Origin: Fremontodendron californicum
Taxonomy: Eukaryota; Streptophyta; Magnoliopsida; Malvales; Malvaceae
Assembly (NCBI GenBank): GCA_030761205.1
Contig: JAULJL010000035.1
Coordinates: forward strand, 14,340,001-14,404,000
Reading direction: 5' to 3'
Length of the DNA: 64,000 bases
Shown: positions 19,703-30,770 of the stretch, piece after piece
Position numbering within the stretch: the first letter of the stretch is position 1
Layout of the letters: each line of letters starts with the position of its first letter
Notes under the pieces: generated by a model
Told to the model about the DNA's origin: nothing
Databases searched by the model: none
What the model saw: the letters and a program-made list of their open reading frames with translations, nothing else
Program-made: the position numbers and the translations under genes

Positions 19703-21110
19703 TACTTGCTTCTTCTCTTATTCTATTATTCTCAACAAATCCGGAGGCAAATCACAGTCCTCGACGTCTTCGTTAGCATCGAAATCGCCTGTACATATGG
19801 GTTTTTCAAAATCAATTTTAGAATTACTGATAGGGCGATCCTCATATTCTGTATCCTGGCACCTGTAAATAGGTGGGGAAGAAACAATATAGGAAGGCAT
19901 ATAGACAATAAGAATGAAAGAATGTGGACACATCAATATGAAGGAAATGCATCATGGTTGTTATTTATTAAATGATAAGTTTTAAACATAAGCCCGTACA
20001 AAGGACTCTTAATGCCTTCAGGCAAGGGCAATGAAGGTTGATTCGAGCATTACATTGGAGTAGACCTAAAAAATATGGAAAGTTCAGTCATGCTCCTATT
20101 GGTTAGCTCACAATCCGGAGGGAAAAGGTGCACTATCCAACTAGTGCCGTCCTCTCTCTGTTCCTCTATTTCAGCCACACTGACCATCATCTCATATGGT
20201 TGCTTGTCTCCAACTCCATAGAGCTTCTAAAAAGCTTGCTCTAGCAGGATTATCACATCCTCGGAATCTTTACTCCTAAACTCAAATCTGGCCGAGCGAA
20301 AGATGTGAAGGGTTGGCGGAAAAATCATGGGCTCCCACTCCATATCCACACCCGCAAGACGAGCTATCCTCCTTTTACGGTTCTTCTCAATCTGTTTCCT
20401 TTTCTCATGAGCTTTAGGGAGATATCTGAGACCGAATCGGTCTTTCTTTCCAGCCACTTCTATTGCTCTGGCTATCCCCTGGAGATACTTTCCTAGTCCT
20501 TTTACCACTCTGCAGCCTTTTCCAACTGTCGTCCTTACCCCCAACCTGGTATCCTTGGATAGCTTTGGCTTTGGAATTTTATGTCTCTCAGTGACGAACA
20601 TGGCTTTAACAAATTCCAGCGACCTGGATCAGCATTCTACAACATCTTCATTTACCTCTATGTAGGGGGTATCTGTAGACGCAGAAACAATGATGTCATC
20701 TTCTCCTGACATGCTGATCAAGCATCCTTGCATTACAAATTTCAATTTTTGGTGGAGACATGATGACACAGCCCCGACAGAGTGAATCCACGGCCTTCCC
20801 AGCAAGCAATTATAAGATGGGGTGATATCCATCACTTGAAAATCCACCTTATAAGTACAAAGACCTATCTGAAGTGGGATCTCAATGTTTCCCATCACTT
20901 CCCGACTAGTGCTATCAAAGGCTCTGACAATGGTATGACTCGCCATCATGTAGGAAATATCAACTGGCAGTTTTGATAAAGGTAGCCAATGACATCACAT
21001 TCAAAGAAGACCCATTGTCAAGGAGTACTAGGGGTAGAATGTGCCCCTTATAGATAGTGGTGATATGGAGGGCCTTGGTGGATCCTATTCCATTTGGTGG
21101 TATCTCATCA
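19703..21110 (-). pseudogene. Aspartic protease and PR-RT linker (broken)
   Basis: The protease active-site motif LLDNGSSLNV is readable near 21010-21035. It is followed by MASHTIVRAFDSTSREVMG and by YNCLLGRPWIHSVGA, the typical retropepsin C-terminal block (20949-20629). A basic, poorly conserved linker (20601-20227) and an acidic segment (19936-19718) connect to RT. Stops interrupt the frame in several places. Confidence 0.8.
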
Positions 21111-23640
21111 TAACTGAAAAAGATTTAATCATCTGCTGTGATGTTCCCTACCAATCGATCTAACTTCTCCACTAATATGTTGTTGGCTACATAAGCCTGG
21201 TTCAAAATTCTCAGCAAAGATTTTAGTGTGGCTTTGATTCTAACAGCAGCGAAAGTACTAAAATCCTCGTCGGTTGGCAGTACAACTGTTCTACTACGCT
21301 GTACTCACTGTGCTTGATGAATTTTAAGAACTCATAGACTTCATTCTCATTTACTGGTTCATTTACCTTTCTAGTTGAAGCTGGATCTTTTTCAATTTCA
21401 ACAGATTATTCTACCTCCATAGGGTCTGGTCCCACTGCTCTTTTTGCTTTGTCAGGTCCCCCTATCTTTCCATGTACAACTATCCCCGGGGCATAACATC
21501 TACCACTTCGGGTTAAGTGCCCTACTCCGGTTACATCCACGATTGCTGCCTGATGGTTTAAAGATCCTAACATCACCATATTACATTCATATTTCCCTGG
21601 AATCGTCTCGTCTCCTTTGTGCGGAAAAGGTGACGGCAACTCTATGATCATCTTTGGAGCGGGTCCCTCGATTACTGGAATAGCCTTTACCTCGGGCTCG
21701 TCATAGTATATAATCAGGAGTCTATCCACCCCATAACCGATCTCATTCATACCGATTTCAAGTTCCTCTATCTTTTCAGAAAACTGGGCCTCGCCCATAT
21801 CCATTATCTTTTGAACTTTTGCTAAAAACTCTTCACAATACTGAATATCCTGCCCCTTGCACTCATGATATTAGCAAAAGTCCTCCACCAGGCTGACTAT
21901 CTTCCTTACATCTGATTTCGGCTTAACCATCCCCGCCTTGACCATCTCAAACCAGACTCTGATCATAGGCGTTTTTACTTTCCTAGCATCCCTTTTTACC
22001 CTTTCAAACTCCCTTGACATGATTGCTTTGACCTTGGCCTCCGCATGATTAGGAAATCGGTTTCACACAATATTAGGTCTACTTTTCGATCCAAATTTCA
22101 GGATTCCTGCATCAATAAGGCTCTGAACATTGTGCTTGAAAGCGGTGTAGTTCTTGGTTGAGTGTCCCTAGATCCCCGCATGGTACGCGCAATAACTGTT
22201 GGAATCGTACCACTTGGGATAGGGAGGTTTCAAAGGTTGAAGATAGACAGGTGCAACGAGTTGTCCCTATAGAAGCTTTGGCTACAACTCATTGTAAGTA
22301 GTAGGGATAGGGTCATATTGAGGCTTTTGGGTATTCCTCACAGGCCTTTTATAATTTCGGGGAAAGTTTTGAGTGTTTGAGGTAGTGTTTGAGGGAATGG
22401 CTATCTGAGGAGATACGCCTGTCGAATATGGTTGTTATGGTATGGCTGTATAAGGAAAAGGGTTATGGGCGAGGCTGTTTATAGCCGGATAATAAGGGTT
22501 GTAGGTTGGGTAAGGTGAATAGGGAGCTGAAGGTGAAAAAAGTCGGTTATTGAAACTGACTGCATGAGCTTCCCCTTCTTTTTTCTTGGTAGGAGTTGTT
22601 TTCTTTTGGGCAACCTGTTCCCCACTTTCCATCTTTTCGCTTTTGATCGTGATTTTTATCATCTCTCCAGATATGACCATATCTGCAAAAGTTTTGGTAA
22701 CCAACTTCTCGTAGTATGGTGCCTTTAGGGTGTTGATGAAGAGAATTTTTATCAGTCAGGGGTGGCTCCACCTAGGTAGCCATGTCTCTCCATTTCTGGG
22801 CATATTGTTTAAAACTTTCAGTATCTTTCTTCTCCATGTTTTGTAGGGATAATCTACCAGGTACCATGTCAGAGATGTGCTTGTAGTGTTCCAAGAAGGC
22901 CCTAGCCAAATCCGTCCATGATCGGATCTTGCTGCGGGTGAGTTTATTGTACCATCGAGTGGCGGACCCGGTGAGGCTATCTTGGAAACAGTGGATGAGC
23001 AACTTCTTATCACTATCATGGCTGGTCATTTTTTGGCAATATATCATCTAATGTGCTGAAGGATTGGTGGTCTCGTTATACTTCTCAAAATCCTGCATCT
23101 TGAACTTGGGTGGGATCATTATACTAGAGACCAGACTCATCTCTTTAGCATCGAGGCTTCTGAACAGCTCAGCCCCTTCCACGGCCCTCAACCTTTCTTC
23201 CAATAGTTGATACTTCTTTTGTGATTCAGCTATTTTGACCTTTTTCAATTCTGCTGTTTTCCTCTTTTCTTGCTCGACAAGCTCATCCAGGTCTGAGATA
23301 TCGATAGGGTCTATCGGGATTGCCCTAATTGGCATCTGTTTTTGTGCCCCTGTGTTGGTTGAATATACACGAAAGGCATTTCAGCTGCCGATGGTGGAAT
23401 TTCTGTATTCTGTGCAGGTTGGCTATTTGTCAATACTATTTCTTGCTGCCCATTTTTTCTTGGTGTCTTGATTCTAATCCCAGGGCTAAATTCTCCATGT
23501 GTCCCTTTCCTTTGACTGCGGCGGACATCAGTTCCATTAGCTTAATCATCTGATCCCTTGATTCGACCTGAAACTTGGTTCCCTCAGCTCATCCTAGCCC
23601 TTTCTATTCTCTCCGTTCGGGCCATTTGTTCATTTTCCAT
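21111..23640 (-). pseudogene. Gag region of the Tat/Ogre-type element (broken)
   Basis: A plausible start MENEQMARTERIERARM lies at 23640. A charged coiled-coil-like stretch follows (EQEKRKTAELKKVKIAE, 23335-23048), then the capsid-like block with DSLTGSATRWYNKLTRSKI and FKQYAQKWRDMA (23047-22772), a P/Y-rich stretch (22704-22435) and a C-terminal part (21804-21406). A clear zinc knuckle was not found. Stops and shifts are frequent. Confidence 0.8.
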
Positions 23641-23959
23641 GATCCTGACCTGTGATCGAGTATTATACTGATGTGGAGTGCTTCTCTCGGGGAGTTTCGG
23701 TGGGTGCCCAATTTTTGAACCTTGGTGTAAATACCACGGATTAGAATGACATATTATTCTTTTTATTAATTAAATGTGTGCAAGGATGAATGAACAAATC
23801 AATGCATGTCTGATCAAACAAATAGATGAATGTATGTATGTATGTATGCTTATTTAATTGTATGAAATGAGATGATGCAAATAATAGTATTTGCTTTAAG
23901 ATCAAGTTCCAACACAAAGGTTTTTCATTAATTCATGGAAACTTGTTACATATCCTCTC
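23641..23959 (-). other. Spacer between the extra ORF and gag
   Basis: Non-coding spacer of the gypsy element, AT-rich in its middle, with a short ATGT-type repeat near 23833-23850. Confidence 0.5.
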
Positions 23960-26097
23960 TCACTCTCGGGTTACATAAAAAGATCGTATCTGCTCATACT
24001 GGTCCTGAGCCTTTTCCAGGAAATTCAACAGGTGCTGTCCATGCTCCCTTGTTGGGTTGACATCACGCCTTAGAGTCTTCGTCTTCTCCGACGTCTCTCT
24101 GGCCTTGACCACAGCCTTACGGATTTGCCTAGTCAGGTGGTCTATATACTGCTGCCTCCCCAAGGTCTCAGTCTTCTACCTTGAGCTAGCATCTAAAGCT
24201 AAGTCATTTGCCTAGCTCTATTCGGTCTTCCTCTCTATGTATTCCCAAATGATGGCAGCAATGTCAGCTTTCTGGACTTGCAACTGATGTTCTAAGGTCT
24301 GAATGGTCGCATGGAGTGTCTCATTCTCCTTGTGTTGCATGGATGTCCTTTCCCTCTCATTTCCCAAATTGGCTTTCAGCAGCTCATTCTCTTGCAGGCA
24401 TCTTTCTAACTTGGTCGAAAGCAATGACCAAGCATCTCCCCACTTCAGTCGCTCATGAGAAAATCGGGACTCTTTTTCCTTCATGTCCTTAGCCTTACCC
24501 TTTCAGAAGTCCAATTCTTTCTAAAGCTTTTCTATCTCTTTCTCATGGGCGTTCAAAGACCTGCTAGTTCCAGTGAACTGTCCCTTGGTTCTTAGCCTCT
24601 TGTTCGCTTGATGCAAGTCCTGTATATTGAATTGTGCTGTGTCTCACTCTTTAACCATCCTCCGTGTCTTGGCCTCTTGGATCTCAAGGTCGGTCCTCAA
24701 ATCTTTGACTTCCTCCTGAAGCTTATCATACTCACACTTCAGTTTCCTTTGTCTTTTTCTAATTCTTGCCTGACAAGCTCAATCTCTGAGAGTACTATCG
24801 GCTCTGGTTGAAGAATTATCGGATAAATAGAGGCATCACCAGCAGGGAGCACTATGTTGTGGATCCTCTTGGCTCACCAAACCAAGTATCCGGGAATAGC
24901 GTTATCGGTATATTTACTTAATTCTGATCAGGGCAACTTCCTCCATGCTTTGATGAGCTCACGTGTTTCCTTCATGTACTCGGGCCTATTATATGCAAAC
25001 TCTACCAAAGTGAGTTCATGAGTCATCGGGATGGACTGCTCAGACCCATACTATCTTCGTACTAAGAGTGGTGCATAGCTGATAGCTCCCCAAATTCCCA
25101 ATAACATAACCCACGGTTTGTCTCCACAACTATACAGAATGGATCCCATCGGCATCCATAGAGTTCTCCAAGTGACGTCTTCTCTGGCAAAGCGACAAAG
25201 AGTCATGATCCACTGTTTCTTATCTCTCTTTCTCGACCACTCTTTCATGCAGAATTCCTTAAGAGGAATGAACGAAGCTTTTCCTTATCCTCTCCCCACA
25301 AATGGCTCTGATCCAAACATACAGAAGCTGTGCACATCCCTTGAAACGTCCCTTGCCTTTTCTTCAACAGAAATTGAGTGACCTAAATGTCTCAGCAAGG
25401 ATAGCAGGGGCCGGATCAATGTGTTTTCCCTGAAACTCAAAGAAGTCTACTACGACCATCTCAATGTGCCCCAAAATCTTTGAAAATATCACCAAACCAT
25501 AAATCACCAAGGCAAATACATCCACCACACGATCACTTTCAGGATTGTTCATGATATAGTCTCGCATAAACACCCATGGGTACAAATACTCGAACCCTTC
25601 TTCTTAATATCCGGTGATTCGATTGGGATCTCCATACCTAATATGTCAGATAGCTTCTTCCGAAATCTAATTGTCTTTTACTGCTTGCAATATATCTTAT
25701 CATGGGTGGATGACTCAATGCGGAGCAAAACAGAGTACTCCTCAATAGTGGGTGTCACATCTTCCCGGTTGAATGTGAAGCATCGGTAGGAGGGATCCCA
25801 GAACTGTACCAATGCCCTAATCAACTGCTCATCTATCTGGATCGGGAGAAGTAATGCTATGTCGTCGTACTTCTTAGTGAATTCGTTTTTCCTTGCAGTT
25901 CTCCATCGACCCCAAATCTCTTCAAATTTTGTCAAATCATTATGACTCAGATCTAAATGAACCAACTAGGGAAGCACAGACACGGAGCTTCTAGCCAAGC
26001 AATCTCCCCTGTCAACCTGATGCTTCTCTGACTCTGTTCGGACCTCTCGGTATGTCTTGGAAGTAACTGACACTGGCGCAAGATCTCGATGCTCCAT
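23960..26097 (-). pseudogene. DUF7745-like extra ORF upstream of gag (broken)
   Basis: Starts about MEHRDLAPVSVTS at 26097. The region holds ALVQFWDPSYRCFTFNREDV with PTIEEYSVLLRI (25965-25678), then VDVFALVIYGLVIFSKILGH and ILAETFRSLN, then WMPMGSILYSCGDKPWVMLLGIWGA (25248-25051). It ends in a coiled-coil tail (24484-23960) closing SFYVTRE and a stop. These blocks fit the DUF7745 type of plant proteins often found beside gypsy elements. Its place before gag matches the additional ORF of Ogre/Tat elements. Several stops make it a pseudogene. The function is unknown. The N-terminal motif resembles the PMD motif of the gene at 10234-12945. Confidence 0.7.
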
Positions 26098-26940
26098 GAC
26101 CGTAATGAAAACCCCTCTGATTGGAATTCGGCTTAAGGCAAACACTCCTAAGTGACCATGATGCATGCAATAAAAACAAAACGAAACAAAACAAAACAAA
26201 GGGAAATGAGTTAGTACAAGGGTAAAATAATCAAATCAAAGCGATATTGTAATAAATAACTGAAGGTGAGAAATATTCCTCCGAGTGTTCCTAGCTTCGG
26301 TACTTCTAACGGAAATCCGGCGTGGCTTCGTTAGGTTCACTATATGCGGTTAGATTATGTTCTAAAAGGGCTCCAAATTGCTCCTTACTGTTGCTGATGA
26401 AGGCTAGTAAGGCACCCCGATAAAAGCGGGTTCAATTTGTTAGAGTGTATTTCCCAAGCCTATACGGAGGTTATCATCCCACGAAGGCGTAGGTAGTCTA
26501 CTACTCCGAAAGTGCTTCGCTAGCCCATGCAGAGGTTAACACCTCACGAGAGCATAGTTACTTTACTTCCACCTAAAGGACGGAACCCATGTAGAGGGCT
26601 CATGTTATGAAAATGCAAGTATAGTGTGTGAGAAGGAACAAACAAACCTTTCACCACCTATTCTATACCCTTATTCTAAAACCCGAGCAGTTTAATAAAG
26701 GCAAAATTAAACAATATAAAGCACTAATTAAACAAAGCATAACGATGACATAAAAAAATAAATAACCAGAGAACAGTAAAAATATGCATGCATATGAGAA
26801 TAAACACACTTAAAACATTTGATTATTTTCAAAGAAATTTCTTTTATTAGAAAAAAAGAATAAAAAATAAACACCAACTAAAACCGACAAAACCGAGACT
26901 TTCTGTAACACACGACTAATTTTAGGTCTGATTCTCTAAA
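26098..26940 (-). other. Leader between PBS and extra ORF of the gypsy element
   Basis: Non-coding 5' leader. It contains several similar words with CCCATGCAGAGG / CCTATACGGAGG at about 26460-26600 that look like decayed short repeats. An AT-rich stretch follows toward the PBS. Confidence 0.5.
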
Positions 26941-26959
26941 GTCCCCAGTGGAGTCACCA
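26941..26959 (-). promoter_or_regulatory. Primer binding site (tRNA-Arg type)
   Basis: On the minus strand it reads TGGTGACTCCACTGGGGAC. This matches the complement of the 3' end of plant tRNA-Arg (CCCAGTGGAGTCGCCA) with one mismatch. It fixes the direction of the gypsy element and the LTR side. Ogre elements are known to prime with tRNA-Arg. Confidence 0.85.
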
Positions 26960-27705
26960 AGCTTTCGATACGTGATCCTCCTAGGGAAGGGAGAACCCGT
27001 TCGAGTGAGGAGGAAAGCAACAGGCAGAGGAAAAGACGACTTAATTCCTCTTAAGTTAAAGGGTTGAGGGTGTGAAAACGGCCTCGAAATAGAAATGGAG
27101 TCGCCACCAATCTTTTTTTTGGCTAGGTGTTATCGGTCACCTATTAAAACCGATTTTATAAAATATTTTAATTAATATTAAAATATTTTTAAAACCAATT
27201 TTATATTCTGCGTTTTGAACCAGAGAAAAACAAGTACGAGTTCGGGAGTCGGTTACGTGCGGGGAAGGATTAGTACCCCCATAATACCATATTAGTCGTA
27301 TGTTATCTTGAGTCTCGATAAAAATTCGATTTTAAAAATTGGTGTTTGTAAATAATTCCCCTAAAAAATTCATATTTTATTTGAAAATGATTCGGAATTT
27401 ACTAAGCATAAAATTTCCCATATTTTCTTACAGACTCAGTAAAATATGGAATTTTTCCTTGATTTTGAAATTCCCCCGAATCATTTTGTTTGAAAAAGAT
27501 ATTCCGTTATTAATGATAATTGATGATATCCTCCCCAGCAGACCTAATAGAGAATTCATGAATTATTTTAACTAGGGAAGAATCTTGATTTATAGAAATA
27601 TTATTTATTTTCCATGTGTTTGAAAATTTATTGAAAATAACCATGAATATACAAACATGTTGCTAAGACGAAAATTAAATAGGCATGCGTATTTATCATG
27701 ACATG

Positions 27706-29090
27706 GCAAGCAAAGTGACATGGCATTAGAATGAATGTCATGTGAATGAAATCGACATGGAAAATAAAATGGCGTAGTACGAAAAATGGTGTGGTATAAG
27801 AATAAATGTCATGTGAATGAAATCGACATGGCAAACAAAATGACATGGCATGTAAAATGGCATGTGAATGAAATCGACATGGCATATGGATGACATAGCA
27901 TGTGACATGACATAAAATGACATGGCATGTGAATGGAATCGACATGGCAAGCAAGATGACATGGCATATGGATGGCATAAAATGACATGACATGTGAATG
28001 AAATCGACATGGAAAGCAAGATGACCTGGCATATGGATGACATAAAATGACATGGCACAAAATGACATGGCATGTGAATGAAGTCGACATAGCAAGCAAA
28101 ATGACCTGGCATATGAAAGGGCATAAAATGACATGGCATGTGACATGGCATAAAATGACATGGCATGTGAATGAAATTTACATGAAAAGCAAGATGACAT
28201 GGCATATGAAATGGCATAGCATAAGACGACATAAAATGACATGGCATGTGAATGAAATCGACATGGCAAACAAGATGACATGGCATATGTATGACATAAA
28301 TGATATGGCATAAAATGATGACATGACATAGGTGACATGACATGAAATAATGACATGGCATGAAATAAAATGATGACATGGCATAAGTGACATAGCATGT
28401 GATTGAAATCGACATAGCAAGCAAGATGACATGGCATATGGATGACATACAATGACATGGCATGTAAATGAAATCGACATGGCAAGCAAGATGACATGGC
28501 ATATGTATAACATAAAACGAAATGGCATAAAATGACATGGCAAGCAAGATGACATGGCATATGTATGACATAAAATGACATGGCATGTGACATGGCATAA
28601 AATGACATGACATGTGAATGAAATCGACATGGCAAGTAAGATGACATGGCATATGTATGACATAAAATAACATGGCATGTAAATGAAATGGCATGTGACA
28701 TGGCATATGAACGAAATCGACATGGCAAGCAAGATGACATGGCATATGGATGACATAAAATGACATGGCATGTAAACGAAATTGACATGGCAAGCAAGAT
28801 GACATGGCATATGGATGACAAAAAAATGACATGGCATAAAATTGCATTGCATGTGACATGGCGTGTGAACGAAATCGACATGGTAAGCAAGATGACATGG
28901 CATATGGATGAAATAAAATGACATGGCATGTGACATGGCATAAAATGACATGGCATGTGAATGAAATCGACATGGCAAGCAAGATGACATGGCATATGGA
29001 TGACATAAAATGACATGGCATGTGGTATGGCATAAAAATACATGGCATGTGAACGAAATCGACATGGCATAAAATGATGACATAGCATAG
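27706..29090. repeat. Tandem array of CATGGCATATGGATGACATA-type units
   Basis: Dozens of imperfect copies of short words (GACATGGCAT, GAAATCGACATGGCAAGCAAG) in higher-order units of roughly 65-85 bp. Thinner copies continue to about 29830. Stop codons are rare on the minus strand, so frames of 328 to 486 codons arise in all three minus frames with MPCH and HVIL periodicities. These are not genes. Confidence 0.95.
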
Positions 29091-29830
29091 ATGAATTTAT
29101 TTGAGAATGACTCGGAGTTTATTAATACCAAAAATCTTTTCATGTTTCCCGGCAAACCCGGCAAAACATAGAAAATTTTATTTATTTCAAAATTTTCCGA
29201 ATCATTTTGTTTTTAGAAAAGGGTATTCTTTCATTAATAATTGATGATATCTTCTCCGACAGACCCAGCAGAGAAAATCATGAAATATTTAAACTCGAGA
29301 ACATTGTCTTATTTATTAAAAATGTTATGAATAACATAGCATGATAATAAAGTCATATGAATGGAATTGACATAGCAAACAAAATTATAAGCAGAATGAC
29401 ATGACAAACCAAGTGACATAACATGAGAATGAATGTCATGTGAGTGAAATCAACATGGCAAACATGAGCTTAGCACACTAAATGACATGGCAAAAAAAAT
29501 ATGCTATGGAATTAAATGTTATGGCATAAAAATACAATGACATGTAGGAAATATCATGGTGGCCGAATGGACATGGTAGTGGCATGTGAATGGCCGAATG
29601 CATGGTAATGGCATATGGATGGCCGAATGGCATGAAATGATAACATGGCATGGATGGCATGGCATGAAAATGCACCTAGACTATAAATGACATGGCGAAG
29701 GACATGATATGGCATGGATGAATGATATGGTATGAAATGATGACATGGCATGAAATGAATGACACGGCATGAAATGATGACATGGCATAAAATGATGACA
29801 TGGCATAGGTGACATGGAATAGCCAAAAAT

Positions 29831-30770
29831 GACTTACTCTCTTCATGACATGGAAAGTGACCTAAGATACATAACATAGCTACATGACCTAATATGCATG
29901 ACATAAGCAAATATAATGCAAAGCATGACCTAGACTTAAAATGCATGGGAAGGCCGAATATGATGCAAGATGTATATGGACACAACATGCTAGATGACAT
30001 AGCTACATGACCTAAGATGCATGACATAGGCAAATATAATGCAAAGCATGTCATGAACACAAGGTGCAAGGGCTGACCGAAATACATATATAGTATGTTA
30101 TGAGCACAAAATGCAAGAAAACACAACTACATGACCTAAAATGCATGATATAACCAAGTATGATGCAAGGCATGATATGAACCTAACAATCAAGAGAGAG
30201 CCAAATGATATAGAGGACCTATCACAACATGAAAATGATGTAAAAACTAACATAGCATGAAAATAATCCAAAGAGCATGACCAAAATTTGCATAGACATG
30301 CAAGGAAGTAATAAGAAAAACAAGTGAACAAAAACCAAGGAAAGTTAAGCTCCATGGTTGGTACAAATGGGCATAGCCCTCCCTTAACCATAATCACTTG
30401 ATATTGTCAAGATCATGAAGCCTTTCCAACTATTTTACTTCATTTATTTTGAAAAATCAGAATATAAAAAATAAGTAATAAACCTTCCACAATCATGTTT
30501 CCCACAAGAAATATGCGAAACAACATCAAGGAAAGAACAAATGAGGTACTCGGCCATGTCAAAAAAAGTTGTGAAAATTTGTTTTCTTCCATTTTTGATG
30601 AAAAGGAAAAGGTGAAAGCTTAAATGAACATTTCAAAACTTTTATTTTCATAAGAAAAGAAGTAGAAATCACATAGAAAACAAAGAAAAACACATGAGAA
30701 TGAAGAAGAAAATTATGCTAGAGCTAGGTAGGAATGGCTACCTTCCAAGCTTTTTGGTAAATCCTCTCTT
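29831..30770. other. Non-coding part of the long LTR-like region
   Basis: AT-rich, with thinning GACATAGC and AAGATGCATGACATA words that look like decayed extensions of the array at 27706-29090. No gene is seen. Confidence 0.5.

Larger units (their letters stand above)
16430..26959 (-). mobile_element. Decayed Ty3/gypsy element of Tat/Ogre type (internal region)
   Basis: Order in transcription direction: PBS (26959-26941), leader, a DUF7745-like ORF, gag, protease, reverse transcriptase, RNase H, integrase, with a final stop at 16432-16430. An extra ORF upstream of gag and a tRNA-Arg primer site are hallmarks of the Tat/Ogre branch. The coding region is broken by many stops and frameshifts. 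No 3' LTR is seen left of the integrase: about 200 bp of trailer runs into the Helitron-like end at 16209, so the 3' side is truncated. The LTR side is at 26960 to about 34700. Confidence 0.85.

Noticed and set aside
27628..29164. Minus-strand frames of 486, 436 and 328 codons with MPCH/HVIL repeats
   Set aside because: They run in three overlapping frames over one DNA tandem array. Low stop density comes from the repeat unit, and no domain or codon signal is present.
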